Below are positions 40,387 to 49,264 of a stretch of 59,149 bases of DNA, piece by piece (within the stretch, counting starts at the first letter, position 1; the number at the start of each line of letters is the position of its first letter). The stretch is from Desulfobulbus elongatus DSM 2908 (GTDB taxonomy: Bacteria > Desulfobacterota > Desulfobulbia > Desulfobulbales > Desulfobulbaceae). The stretch spans positions 7,501-66,649 of the forward strand of contig NZ_JHZB01000022.1 in assembly GCF_000621145.1 (NCBI RefSeq). The letters run 5' to 3'. The notes beneath the pieces were generated by a model. That model worked only from the letters and a program-made list of their open reading frames with translations, was not told the origin of the DNA and did no database searches. The translations under genes were made by a program, and so were the position numbers.

Positions 40387-40551
40387 ATGGCAGAAGAAAG
40401 AGACAGAGGCTTAGATTGGAGTAGACCTGAACCTATGAGTGAAGAGGGTAGAGGTTTACCCATCACAAACACAACCACACCAATTCCTGAAGTTAAGCCA
40501 CCAAAGCAATCTGACAATACTAACAGCGGTACCAATAAAAAAGAAGAATAA
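40387..40551 (+). CDS. Small disordered protein paired with the SLATT-like gene
   Basis: 54 residues from ATG 40387 (MAEERDRGLDWSRPEPMSEE...NSGTNKKEE). Charged, Pro-, Thr- and Asn-rich, no predicted fold. It begins 3 bp after the SLATT-like stop and ends 8 bp before the attC-like hairpin, so it fits inside the cassette exactly, which supports it being real. No family recognised. Confidence 0.5.
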   Translation: MAEERDRGLDWSRPEPMSEEGRGLPITNTTTPIPEVKPPKQSDNTNSGTNKKEE

Positions 40552-40558
40552 TTGGGCC

Positions 40559-40616
40559 AACAACCTGCTACACCGGACCCGCAAACAGCGCGGGCCCGGT
40601 GAGCAGCACGTTATAT
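40559..40616 (+). other. Integron attC-like recombination site 1
   Basis: An imperfect hairpin: outer AAC/GTT, symmetric three-base spacers, CTGCT/AGCAG, an unpaired A, CACCGG/CCGGTG, a second unpaired A, CCCGC/GCGGG and a seven-base loop. The right end reads GCACGTTATAT. The unpaired bases on one arm and the AAC...GTT ends are the hallmarks of attC sites recognised by integron integrases. Confidence 0.72.
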
Positions 40617-40627
40617 TTCTAGCCGAT

Positions 40628-41152
40628 ATGTCGAAAAAGAATGATAATCTATTATTAACCTATCAAGTTTTACATCTTTCCCAGATTGACTTAAGCCAAT
40701 CTGCATTCTATGCAGACCATCTTTGCTCACAACAAATGCATCATGAGTCTTGGGAAATCCATTGGAAAGAGTATTGGCACCAAATGGCTTATATGACCGC
40801 GATGATCATTTCTTATAGTCGTCCGTTTTCGCCTGGTCGAGGATTTTCAAATTTTCCAAGCAAGTTGCTAAAGGATTTAACCGTAGATGAAAAATCACTA
40901 CATGAGCAGCTTCTGAGCTTAAGAAATAGAATTTATGCACACACAGATTTAGATTTAAAAAAGGTAAGGCCTATAATACACAATGGAATTCCAACGGCAA
41001 TTGAAGCGCATCCTCAGTTGCGGATGACTGCGAGTGAAATTAAAAATGTACGTAAATTGATTCAAAAAATTAGCATTGCCATTCAGGATAAAATATCGGA
41101 AATATCGAGTAATAACAAAGAAATGTTCATCGTTTATGAAGACGAAAAATAA
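40628..41152 (+). CDS. HEPN-like protein (cassette gene 2)
   Basis: 174 residues from MSKKNDNLLLTYQVLHL. All-helical. LHEQLLSLRNRIYAHTDLD resembles the RNxxxAH-type motif of HEPN ribonucleases and toxins. It starts 12 bp after attC-like site 1 and ends just before site 2, as a single-gene cassette should. A toxin or defence role is inferred. Confidence 0.5.
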   Translation: MSKKNDNLLLTYQVLHLSQIDLSQSAFYADHLCSQQMHHESWEIHWKEYWHQMAYMTAMIISYSRPFSPGRGFSNFPSKLLKDLTVDEKSLHEQLLSLRNRIYAHTDLDLKKVRPIIHNGIPTAIEAHPQLRMTASEIKNVRKLIQKISIAIQDKISEISSNNKEMFIVYEDEK

Positions 41153-41158
41153 TAATAT

Positions 41159-41283
41159 AATAATCTGCTGCAAGGGACCTGCGTAAGCTCGCGGTTTTTC
41201 GAAGTTCACCTTGTTATCATGCTCAAAGATTTATCGACGTTTGTAGCTGTAAAATCCGCAGGCCCCTGAGCAGCACGTTATAG
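41159..41283 (+). other. Integron attC-like recombination site 2
   Basis: The same outer design as site 1: CTGCT/AGCAG, one unpaired base at the same position (G), CAAGGG/CCCTG with a bulge, an unpaired A at the same position, and CCTGCG/CGCAGG, then the same GCACGTTATA right end. The central loop is long (73 bases), giving about 125 bp as in Vibrio-type repeats. The left AAC is changed to AAT. Confidence 0.68.
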
Positions 41284-41297
41284 AGTGGAAATAATAA

Positions 41298-41323
41298 GTC
41301 CGCTTATGACCCAAAGCGGACAT
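41298..41323. repeat. Inverted repeat containing ATGTCCGCTTT
   Basis: GTCCGCTT (41298-41305) and AAGCGGAC (41314-41321) form an 8-bp hairpin. The reverse strand reads ATGTCCGCTTTGGGTCATAA, and a related sequence occurs in opposite orientation beyond the next gene at 44565. Some T follow the hairpin, so a terminator role is possible. Confidence 0.5.
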
Positions 41324-41348
41324 TTTAGGATATGTAAGATAGATAGTG

Positions 41349-44300
41349 ATGATAGAAGAAAATGAAATTCGCACGGAGAAAATCTCACCCTCTCAATTTA
41401 TGAGAACTCTCCGGCCTGAATATTATTCAGATACAGAAGATCGGATAGCCTATCTTCTGGACGCTCCTACCTTAGAATACCATCTAAATTCCATTACTTC
41501 CCGCAATCAAACACATGACTTCGAAATCTTTTGTCGGAAACTCTGCGAACGGACGGTTTGTCCAAACTTGCGCGCGCATACGGGGCCGGATGGTGGCGGC
41601 GACAGCAAAGTAGATACAGAAACTTATCCTGTTGCTGAGGAAATCGCCGCGTTATTTTACATCGGTGAACCAAAAGCCGCACAGGAAAGATGGGCTTTCG
41701 CATTCAGCGCAAAAGAGAATTGGAAAACCAAGGTAAAAGACGACGTAAAGAAAATCGTTGAGACTGACAGAGACTACAAAAAGATATTCTTCGTTACGAG
41801 CCGGTTTGCCAAAGACAAAGACCGTGCAAATATGGAAGATACTCTTTCAAAAGAATACGGCATCTCGGTTACGATTCACGACCGATCATGGATCGTAAAA
41901 GAAATCATAGAAAATGACCGTAAAGACATTGCCTATAATTACCTGAAAGTCGGTGAAGCCAAAGATGATCCGCTAAGACTGGGGCCAACGGACTATTCAC
42001 GGACACAGCAACTGACAAAAATTGAACAGTCCATTGATGACCCTGATGCCTTTTCAGGCATGGAACAACAGCGGGTTACAGAAGCCCTCTTGGCGGCAAA
42101 GCTCTCCCGGAACATGGAACGTCCACGCCACGAAACAGACGGAAGATTTCTCCGAGCTATCCGACTGGCAGAGGCAGACGGTACTTACCGGCAAAAGCTG
42201 GAAGCCAAATACGAACATATTTGGACGGCATTCTGGTGGTTTGATGATTTTCAGTTTTTAAAGGATTCATATGAAACCTTTGAAACGCTGGCGCTTAAAT
42301 CCGATCATGCTTTGAATCTGGAATTTTTAAGCAATCTGCTTCAACTCTTCGTAAATTCCGTTATTCATGACCATATGTCCCGCGATGAATGCAGGCTGGA
42401 GGAGCGCACAGGTAGGCTCAAGGACGCGTTAAAAAAGATAGCAACAGATATAGATCGTCCCAATAACGCACTTGAAGCGCAAACCTCTCTCCTTATTATC
42501 CGGATGAACCAAGTTATGCTTGATAATAAGCACGAGGAATTGGCCAGCGTCTGGAGCGATTTTTCCGCAACCTTGGAAAAAGCAAGCGGGCTTGGTGAGT
42601 ATAAAGCTGACCGGTTGGTGCAAATGGTGGAGGTCGCCGGAAATGTGGCAGGAAATGTTCCCGCTTACAACGATCTGGTAGAAAAAACGGCAGAATTTGT
42701 TTCCAAACGAAAAAGTGAAGCCGAAGGCGCTCTGATACTCCTTAAACGGGCACAGAAGCTGGATTTTGATGATAACTTTGAAATGATCCGCCTGCTTGGA
42801 AAAGCCGCTATAGGGCTGACAAAAAAGGAGTACACGGACCATCTCATCGAAGCCCTTCAACTGTTGATGCTTGCCTATCGGAGTGCTGGTCTGTTGTGGG
42901 CAGCGCGGGCAAGCTGTGCCTTCCTTGCCGCATCCCTTGTTATGGAAGGCGAAGAAGACAGTGAATTGCCAGTTAGCTTTGTTCCAACGATGAAAATCTG
43001 GGCGTGGATAGCGCTGGAATTGTGTCATATTCCCGATTTCCTCTTTGCGATTCAATTATTAAACGGCGCTCTGGCCACTCTTCCATTGACAGACGATTCG
43101 AAAGAAAAGGTCAGCGAAGATATTCGGGAATTAGATATGGCGCTGGGCAGCCTGTTTCTGAATTTGGCTGAACCCGATCTTCGTAATCTGGAGAAACTGC
43201 CGGATATCCTTGATACTCTCGGATTATTTATGGCGCGGTCTGCGCTTCTTTATACTCTCGGCCATGCCGATGTTTTACGGGCCGACGGCAGCTTACCTGA
43301 GGATGAATCCGATGAAGATGCAAACCGCATTTTTTCAATGCTCGCAAGCCAGCCTGTTGCACAAAATCTGCGCGCCTCTCTTGCCCTGAACACCGAAGAG
43401 CCGCAGACTTTAAACACAACGATTCTGGGTATGACCGTTGAAATCCATATTGAAGGCAGCACTCAATCCGTCCTTATTGCGGAAGCTGTTTTGGGTTCTT
43501 TGGAGGCCTTCTTTGCCACCGCGATTGAACAGCGCATTGTTCCTCATACAGAAAAATTACGGGTTAATGTGGTGGAAAGCGCTAAAGCATCCGAGCCATC
43601 TTTTGAGATGAGCGCCATGGATATAACCGGCACTATCACCTGGCCCATTGATCTTTCTCCCAGTAGCTTTGAAAATCAAAACGAGATTCATAAATTCTGG
43701 GCGGAAGTATCAGGCTATGTCCTCGCTACATGTTGCATCATTGAAGACGCAGAGGAATTTCTGAAAAGGCTTTTTGCCGATGAGGCGGTACAGCACAGGA
43801 TGACGATGGTGACGCTTGCTTCTACCAGTTACCACAGGGTAGCGACGCGCAGCATTTCCCGAATAGCAGACTGGCAAGATACAATACAAAAATCCTACGA
43901 ATTACGTAGCGAACGCCCGACTCTAAACCTTGTTCCACTTACAGAAGAAGATGATAAAACAGAATCTCAAAGTGACAGGCCGCCGATGCCGAAAGATCAC
44001 CGGGCATTTAGCGTTAGATCTGTCATTGATATTCATGCTTGGGATCAAGCACAGTGGAGAGGAACAGCTTATGCTCAATTCAGCCCTTCCCAACCACCAT
44101 GTATGGCGTTTCTTTTTGAAAATGAGGAAGGTGGCAGAAAAATTTTTGATCGCTGGTTGGAACGGTTCGGCACACAGGATAAAAATGAAGAAATTTCTTT
44201 ATCCATCATTCAGCGATTGCCGGAACAAAACGAACATCACTATTGTGTTCTGATAACCTCCAAATTGCCCGAAACGAGCAGCTTCAAATCACATCAAGTG

Positions 44301-44546
44301 ATGACAATGGCCAGTAGGTCTCTAACTATGACGCCAGACAATGGTACTAATTTAGAAAGATTTCTAAAATCATACCGTCACTTTGGAGCATTCTACATAT
44401 TGCCCGCCTTATTAGGTGATTCAGGAACCCCCGAATTGGTCTTTGATCTCGCAATATTGAAGCACAATCTTACTGTTAAACTAGCAGCAAATGTTGGAGA
44501 ACATGACCTTGAATCAATGGCACTTCGAATTCGCTGTTTTTCCTAG
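41349..44546 (+). CDS. Large protein with Mrr-like nuclease N-terminus and long helical region
   Basis: 1065 residues from ATG 41349 (a GTG lies one codon before). The N-terminus resembles PD-(D/E)xK restriction endonucleases: FEIFCRKLCE, GPDGGGDSKVD (residues 79-89) and FAFSAKENWKTK (117-128), the order E...GGxD...xxK. Residues about 200-620 are helical and repeat-like with TPR/ARM character. The C-terminal third (about 690-1065) is mixed alpha-beta with no recognised motif. No ATPase motif is present. The size, island setting and type I restriction neighbours suggest a single-gene defence system, not one I can name. Confidence 0.6.
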   Translation: MIEENEIRTEKISPSQFMRTLRPEYYSDTEDRIAYLLDAPTLEYHLNSITSRNQTHDFEIFCRKLCERTVCPNLRAHTGPDGGGDSKVDTETYPVAEEIAALFYIGEPKAAQERWAFAFSAKENWKTKVKDDVKKIVETDRDYKKIFFVTSRFAKDKDRANMEDTLSKEYGISVTIHDRSWIVKEIIENDRKDIAYNYLKVGEAKDDPLRLGPTDYSRTQQLTKIEQSIDDPDAFSGMEQQRVTEALLAAKLSRNMERPRHETDGRFLRAIRLAEADGTYRQKLEAKYEHIWTAFWWFDDFQFLKDSYETFETLALKSDHALNLEFLSNLLQLFVNSVIHDHMSRDECRLEERTGRLKDALKKIATDIDRPNNALEAQTSLLIIRMNQVMLDNKHEELASVWSDFSATLEKASGLGEYKADRLVQMVEVAGNVAGNVPAYNDLVEKTAEFVSKRKSEAEGALILLKRAQKLDFDDNFEMIRLLGKAAIGLTKKEYTDHLIEALQLLMLAYRSAGLLWAARASCAFLAASLVMEGEEDSELPVSFVPTMKIWAWIALELCHIPDFLFAIQLLNGALATLPLTDDSKEKVSEDIRELDMALGSLFLNLAEPDLRNLEKLPDILDTLGLFMARSALLYTLGHADVLRADGSLPEDESDEDANRIFSMLASQPVAQNLRASLALNTEEPQTLNTTILGMTVEIHIEGSTQSVLIAEAVLGSLEAFFATAIEQRIVPHTEKLRVNVVESAKASEPSFEMSAMDITGTITWPIDLSPSSFENQNEIHKFWAEVSGYVLATCCIIEDAEEFLKRLFADEAVQHRMTMVTLASTSYHRVATRSISRIADWQDTIQKSYELRSERPTLNLVPLTEEDDKTESQSDRPPMPKDHRAFSVRSVIDIHAWDQAQWRGTAYAQFSPSQPPCMAFLFENEEGGRKIFDRWLERFGTQDKNEEISLSIIQRLPEQNEHHYCVLITSKLPETSSFKSHQVMTMASRSLTMTPDNGTNLERFLKSYRHFGAFYILPALLGDSGTPELVFDLAILKHNLTVKLAANVGEHDLESMALRIRCFS

Positions 44547-45105
44547 AGTTTTAAAGGGCATTCTATGTCCGCTTTTGGCCGAATTTGGACATAGCGATGG
44601 TGCACTCACGTATAATCGGGTAGCCGGGGGAATCTTGATGCTTGGGCCAATGTTCTGCCGAGTGTGCGAATACGAGGAAGTTGTGGCTGCCACGACTAAT
44701 CTCTTTATTTTCAGTTTTCTCTTAATAGCCATCATAATACTGCGAATGTTCTATTCCGATAGTTACGATATCTCCTGTAGACCATGATTGATAATAAGAA
44801 ACTTTCCGATCCAAGGATATAAGGAAGAGTCTTAACTTGACCATCGCAAAAAATATCTCAGGTTGCCGATGGTAAGATATACTAGATGGCTGTAAATACT
44901 GTCCCTGGAGCTCCGGCGTTTTAATAGTTCTTAGTCAATTTTTTTTGGAGAAACTTGCCTGATATTTAAGTGTGATTCCATGAAATTGCACAACTTTCAT
45001 TAATAAATCGGGTATTTTTTTGTCATGAGTCAGCATGCCTGCAGGTTATTGTGACTTTTACCTATTTTTAAATAGATAAGAATTAAAAGGGATGAGGAGT
45101 AAAGG
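44547..45105. other. AT-rich gap between the large nuclease-like gene and the hsd region
   Basis: This gap of 559 bp contains a perfect inverted repeat CTATGTCC...GGACATAG (44563-44594) and otherwise only short ORFs with no family resemblance. The one spanning 44491-44787 overlaps the previous gene and has no clear ribosome-binding site. No promoter was identified with confidence. Confidence 0.5.
44563..44594. repeat. Inverted repeat, second ATGTCCGCTTT copy
   Basis: CTATGTCC (44563-44570) and GGACATAG (44587-44594) are perfect 8-bp arms. ATGTCCGCTTT at 44565-44575 matches 11 of 11 bases with the reverse strand at 41313-41323, so the large nuclease-like gene lies between inverted copies. Confidence 0.55.
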
Positions 45106-45306
45106 ATGAAAGCTAAAAATTTGCCGGAAAAATATGAAGGATATAACGTCCCAGATCTTCTAAACATATTAAAAGAGCTGCAATCTAAAGAAGGAACTAC
45201 AGCACCACGTGAAATGATTACTACCATGGGCAAGTTTGTTAAAGAATATCGGCTTGCTCCAGTCCACCAAGTGCATGAATCAAGGATAGATGGAAAGGGC
45301 TTGTAA
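45106..45306 (+). CDS. Small protein of unknown function upstream of hsdR
   Basis: 66 residues (MKAKNLPEKYEGYNVPDLLN...) with GGAG and AAAGG upstream of the ATG, 81 bp before hsdR. Mostly helical and basic. No family recognised; an anti-restriction, regulatory or toxin-antitoxin role is speculation. Confidence 0.5.
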   Translation: MKAKNLPEKYEGYNVPDLLNILKELQSKEGTTAPREMITTMGKFVKEYRLAPVHQVHESRIDGKGL

Positions 45307-45387
45307 TAACTTAAAACGAAGGATTGGAATAATAAACTGCTTCTCATTTAAACAATCTGAGAGAAGATCCCAAACAACAACTCGCTA

Positions 45388-47772
45388 ATGGATAAAAAGC
45401 AATTTACCGAGCGTGATATCTGCACCAAATATATTACTCCTGCTCTACAACAGGCCGGTTGGGATGTCGAAACTCAGATAAGGGAGGAATATCCACTTAC
45501 CAAGGGCCGTATCATTGTTCGCGGCAAACTGCATACCCGAGCTAAGCACAAGCGTGCCGACTACGTCCTGTTTTTTAAGCCTAATATCCCTGTTGCTGTC
45601 ATCGAGGCCAAGGACAATAATCACAGCATTGGTGATGGCATGCAGCAGGCTTTGGGGTATGCAGAAATGTTGCAAGTTCCGTTTGTGTTCAGTTCCAACG
45701 GCGATGCTTTCCTTTTTCACAACAAGATTGCCCCGGACGGCATCCTCGAAAGTGAGATCTCTCTCCAAGAATTTCCATCTGCGGAAACATTGTGGCAATG
45801 GTGGGCAAATCATCAAGGTCTCAACAACCAGCAAAACAAACTGGTCACCCAGGATTATTACAGCGACGGCAGTAACAAAAGTCCTCGGTATTACCAATGG
45901 CTTGCCATCAACAAAACCATCGAAGCCATTGCTCTTGGCCAGAACCGAATCTTACTGGTCATGGCGACTGGTACGGGCAAAACTTTCACCGCTTTCCAGA
46001 TTATCTGGCGGCTTTGGAAGTCAAAAACCAAAAAACGTATCCTCTTTCTTGCCGACCGCAACATTCTGGTCGACCAGACCATGACCAACGATTTCAAGCC
46101 ATTCGGCTCGGCCATGACGAAGATCCAGAGGCGCCAGGCCAACAAATCCTACGAAATTTATCTCTCGCTCTACCAGGCTGTGACCGGAAACGAAGAAGAG
46201 AAAAATATTTATAAACAGTTCAGTCCAAACTTTTTTGATCTCATTGTCATTGATGAATGCCATCGAGGCAGTGCTGCTGCCGATTCCGCCTGGCGCGAGA
46301 TCCTTGAATATTTTTCTTCCGCAACACAGATTGGTCTCACTGCCACTCCAAAAGAAACCAAAGAGGTCTCCAATATCGACTACTTTGGAGACCCAATCTA
46401 TACCTACAGCCTTCGGCAGGGAATCGACGATGGTTTCTTGGCCCCATATAAGGTTGTACGCATTGACTTTGACAGGGATCTCAGCGGCTGGCGACCCGAT
46501 CAGGGGATGGTTGATAAATTTGGCAACGAAATCGAGGATCGAATCTATAACCAGAAAGATTTCGACAAGTCTCTGGTCATTGAACCCCGAACCCTGTTGG
46601 TGGCAAAAAAGATCAGTGAATTTCTCAAGCAGACCAACAGATTCGATAAGACAATCGTTTTTTGCGAAAATATTGACCACGCCGAACGCATGCGCCAGGC
46701 CTTGGTCAATGAAAATGGCGACCTGGTGGCGCAAAATAGCAAATACGTCATACGCATCACTGGCGACAACGAGGAGGGCAAGATCGAGCTCGATAATTTT
46801 ATCTTTCCCGAGAGCCCATATCCCGTCATTGCCACCACCTCCAAACTCATGACCACCGGTGTTGATGCTCAGACCTGCAAACTGATCGTGCTCGACCAGC
46901 GCATCCAATCTATGACTGAGTTCAAGCAAATAATCGGACGTGGCACTCGCATCAACGAAGATTACGGCAAATACTATTTCACCATCATCGACTTCAAGAA
47001 AGCCACTGAGCTTTTCGCCGATCCAGATTTTGACGGTGATCCAGTGCAAATCTATGAACCTACGGGAGATGATCCACCGGTGCCTCCGGATCTCTCAATC
47101 ATTCAGGAAGGTGGGGATGGCATGCCCTATCTAGAGTTCGAAGATAGCGTGGAGTGGACGGGCGTTGCCGAACCCGACCCAGAAGAAGGAGAAAATACCG
47201 TCCGCCGTTATGTCGTATCCAACGTCGAAGTAAAGGTCGCCGCCGAGCGGGTTCAATATTTCGATGCAAATGGCAAACTGATTACCGAATCCCTGAAAGA
47301 GTACACCCGCAAGGCACTGACGAAGGAATACACTTCCCTCGATGATTTTCTTTGCCGCTGGGGTAGCGCCGAGAAAAAACAAGCCATAATTGATGAGCTG
47401 TCAGAGCAAGGGGTTTTCTTCGATGCTTTGGCCGATGAGATTGGGCAAAAGTCCGGCAAAGAATTTGACCCGTTTGATCTGATCTGCCATGTTGCTTGGG
47501 ATATGCCGCCTCTGAGTCGAAAAGAACGAGCTGAGCAGGTAAAAAAATGTAATTACTTCACGAAATATGGGGAACAGACCCGCCGTGTGCTGGAGGCTTT
47601 GCTTGATAAATACGCCGATGAAGGTGTCACCCATATTGAAGAAACACAAATCCTCACCATCACCCCTTTCACCAACTTCGGCACCCCAATAGAAATTATT
47701 CGCGGTTTTGGTGGATTGCAGCAATACCAACAGGCTGTGAACGAATTGGAACAGGCGCTGTATAGCGCCTGA
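45388..47772 (+). CDS. hsdR: Type I restriction enzyme R subunit (EcoEI-like)
   Basis: 794 residues. The N-terminal nuclease domain has the PD-(D/E)xK pair in RADYVLFF and [10 protein letters not shown]. The motor has Walker [13 protein letters not shown], the DECH box [18 protein letters not shown] and [11 protein letters not shown]-terminal EcoEI_R-type domain (about 620-794) binds the methyltransferase. The protein translocates DNA and cuts away from the recognition site. The gene is intact, 25 bp from hsdM. Confidence 0.95.
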   Translation: MDKKQFTERDICTKYITPALQQAGWDVETQIREEYPLTKGRIIVRGKLHTRAKHKRADYVLFFKPNIPVAVIEAKDNNHSIGDGMQQALGYAEMLQVPFVFSSNGDAFLFHNKIAPDGILESEISLQEFPSAETLWQWWANHQGLNNQQNKLVTQDYYSDGSNKSPRYYQWLAINKTIEAIALGQNRILLVMATGTGKTFTAFQIIWRLWKSKTKKRILFLADRNILVDQTMTNDFKPFGSAMTKIQRRQANKSYEIYLSLYQAVTGNEEEKNIYKQFSPNFFDLIVIDECHRGSAAADSAWREILEYFSSATQIGLTATPKETKEVSNIDYFGDPIYTYSLRQGIDDGFLAPYKVVRIDFDRDLSGWRPDQGMVDKFGNEIEDRIYNQKDFDKSLVIEPRTLLVAKKISEFLKQTNRFDKTIVFCENIDHAERMRQALVNENGDLVAQNSKYVIRITGDNEEGKIELDNFIFPESPYPVIATTSKLMTTGVDAQTCKLIVLDQRIQSMTEFKQIIGRGTRINEDYGKYYFTIIDFKKATELFADPDFDGDPVQIYEPTGDDPPVPPDLSIIQEGGDGMPYLEFEDSVEWTGVAEPDPEEGENTVRRYVVSNVEVKVAAERVQYFDANGKLITESLKEYTRKALTKEYTSLDDFLCRWGSAEKKQAIIDELSEQGVFFDALADEIGQKSGKEFDPFDLICHVAWDMPPLSRKERAEQVKKCNYFTKYGEQTRRVLEALLDKYADEGVTHIEETQILTITPFTNFGTPIEIIRGFGGLQQYQQAVNELEQALYSA

Positions 47773-47797
47773 TGAACAAGAAAAGGAGTTAAAGACA

Positions 47798-49264
47798 GTG
47801 TCATTGAACACTCTTATCAAAGCCATTCAAGACATCATGCGCAAGGATGTCGGTGTCGATGGTGATGCCCAGCGCATCAGCCAAATGATCTGGCTGATCT
47901 TCCTGAAAATTTTCGATGATAAAGAACAGGAATGGCAGCAAACCGTGCCCGGTTATAAATCGCCGCTGCAAAATCGCTTTCGCTGGTCGAGCTGGGCCAA
48001 AAATTCAGAAGGTATGACCGGTGAGGAATTGATCGACTTCGTCAATAACGATCTTTTCCCGGCACTCAAGAAACTGGCAAATACTGCCGGTGTCTCCCTG
48101 CACGGCAAGGTGGTCGGCTCAGTCTTTGAGGATGCCTACAACTACATGAAGTCCGGCACCCTACTGCGCCAGGTGATCAACACCATCGAAGAGGATGTGG
48201 ACTACAACTCCTCGAACGACCGGCACCTCTTCAATGAAATCTATGAAAAGATCCTTGCCGATCTGCAATCTGCCGGGAACGCCGGCGAATACTATACCCC
48301 ACGCGCCGTTACCCAGTTTATGGTCGACATGCTCGATCCGCAGCTCGGCCAGATTATTCTCGACCCGGCCTGCGGCACCGGTGGTTTTCTTACCTGTACC
48401 ATCGAGCATCTGAAAAACCAGGTGAAGAACAACGACGACCGAAAACAACTGCAGGAATCCACCCTTGGTGTGGAAAAGAAGCCGTTGCCGCACATGCTCG
48501 CCATGACCAATATGATGCTGCACGGCATCGATGTGCCCAGCAACATCATCCATGACAACACCTTGAGCCGACCGCTCAAAGACTACGGCCCTCGCGACCG
48601 AGTGGATATGGTCATCACCAATCCCCCGTTTGGTGGTATGGAAGAGGACGGCATCGAAAACAATTTCCCGCGCAAGTACCAGACACGCGAGACCGCCGAC
48701 CTCTTCATGGCGCTGATCATGCATCTCTTGAAGCCAGCCACCGGCAAGGCTGCCGTGGTGCTGCCGGACGGCTTTCTTTTTGGTGAAGGTGTCAAGACCA
48801 CTCTCAAGCGTGAACTGTTGGAAGACTTCAACCTCCATACCATCGTGCGCTTGCCCAAAGGCGTGTTCAGCCCCTACACCAGTATTGCCACCAATATCCT
48901 CTTTTTTGAGAAAGGCGGGCCGACCAAAAATGTCTGGTTTTTCGAACACCCCTATCCTGAAGGGTACAAGTCCTACTCCCGATCCAAGCCCCTGACCATT
49001 ACCGAATTCGATCTCGAAAAAGCCTGGTGGGGTGGAGCCGAACGGAAAGGGCGCAAGACTACCGAGCAAGCCTGGAAGGTCTCGGCGCAGAAGCTTATCG
49101 AGCGCAATTACAACCTCGATTGCAAAAACCCGCACGAGGAGGAGGTCAACCACCGCGACCCGGAAGAACTGATGGCCGAGTACCAGCAGATCGTCAAGCA
49201 ATTGGCAGCGGCGCAGCAGGCGCTCAAGGCCGAACTGATGGCCTGCCTTGGGGGCAAGGCATGA
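47798..49264 (+). CDS. hsdM: Type I restriction-modification M subunit (N6-adenine methyltransferase)
   Basis: 488 residues from GTG 47798 with AAGGAG eight bases upstream. HsdM N-terminal helical domain, SAM motif LDPACGTGGFL, catalytic NPPFGGMEEDG (NPPF), and LPDGFLFGEGVKT. It methylates adenine at the site specified by HsdS and is essential for restriction. Its stop overlaps the AlbA_2 gene start (ATGA). Confidence 0.96.
   Translation: MSLNTLIKAIQDIMRKDVGVDGDAQRISQMIWLIFLKIFDDKEQEWQQTVPGYKSPLQNRFRWSSWAKNSEGMTGEELIDFVNNDLFPALKKLANTAGVSLHGKVVGSVFEDAYNYMKSGTLLRQVINTIEEDVDYNSSNDRHLFNEIYEKILADLQSAGNAGEYYTPRAVTQFMVDMLDPQLGQIILDPACGTGGFLTCTIEHLKNQVKNNDDRKQLQESTLGVEKKPLPHMLAMTNMMLHGIDVPSNIIHDNTLSRPLKDYGPRDRVDMVITNPPFGGMEEDGIENNFPRKYQTRETADLFMALIMHLLKPATGKAAVVLPDGFLFGEGVKTTLKRELLEDFNLHTIVRLPKGVFSPYTSIATNILFFEKGGPTKNVWFFEHPYPEGYKSYSRSKPLTITEFDLEKAWWGGAERKGRKTTEQAWKVSAQKLIERNYNLDCKNPHEEEVNHRDPEELMAEYQQIVKQLAAAQQALKAELMACLGGKA

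Noticed and set aside
44491-44787. 98-codon ORF overlapping the end of the large nuclease-like gene
   Set aside because: Frame differs from the gene, no convincing ribosome-binding site and no recognised family.
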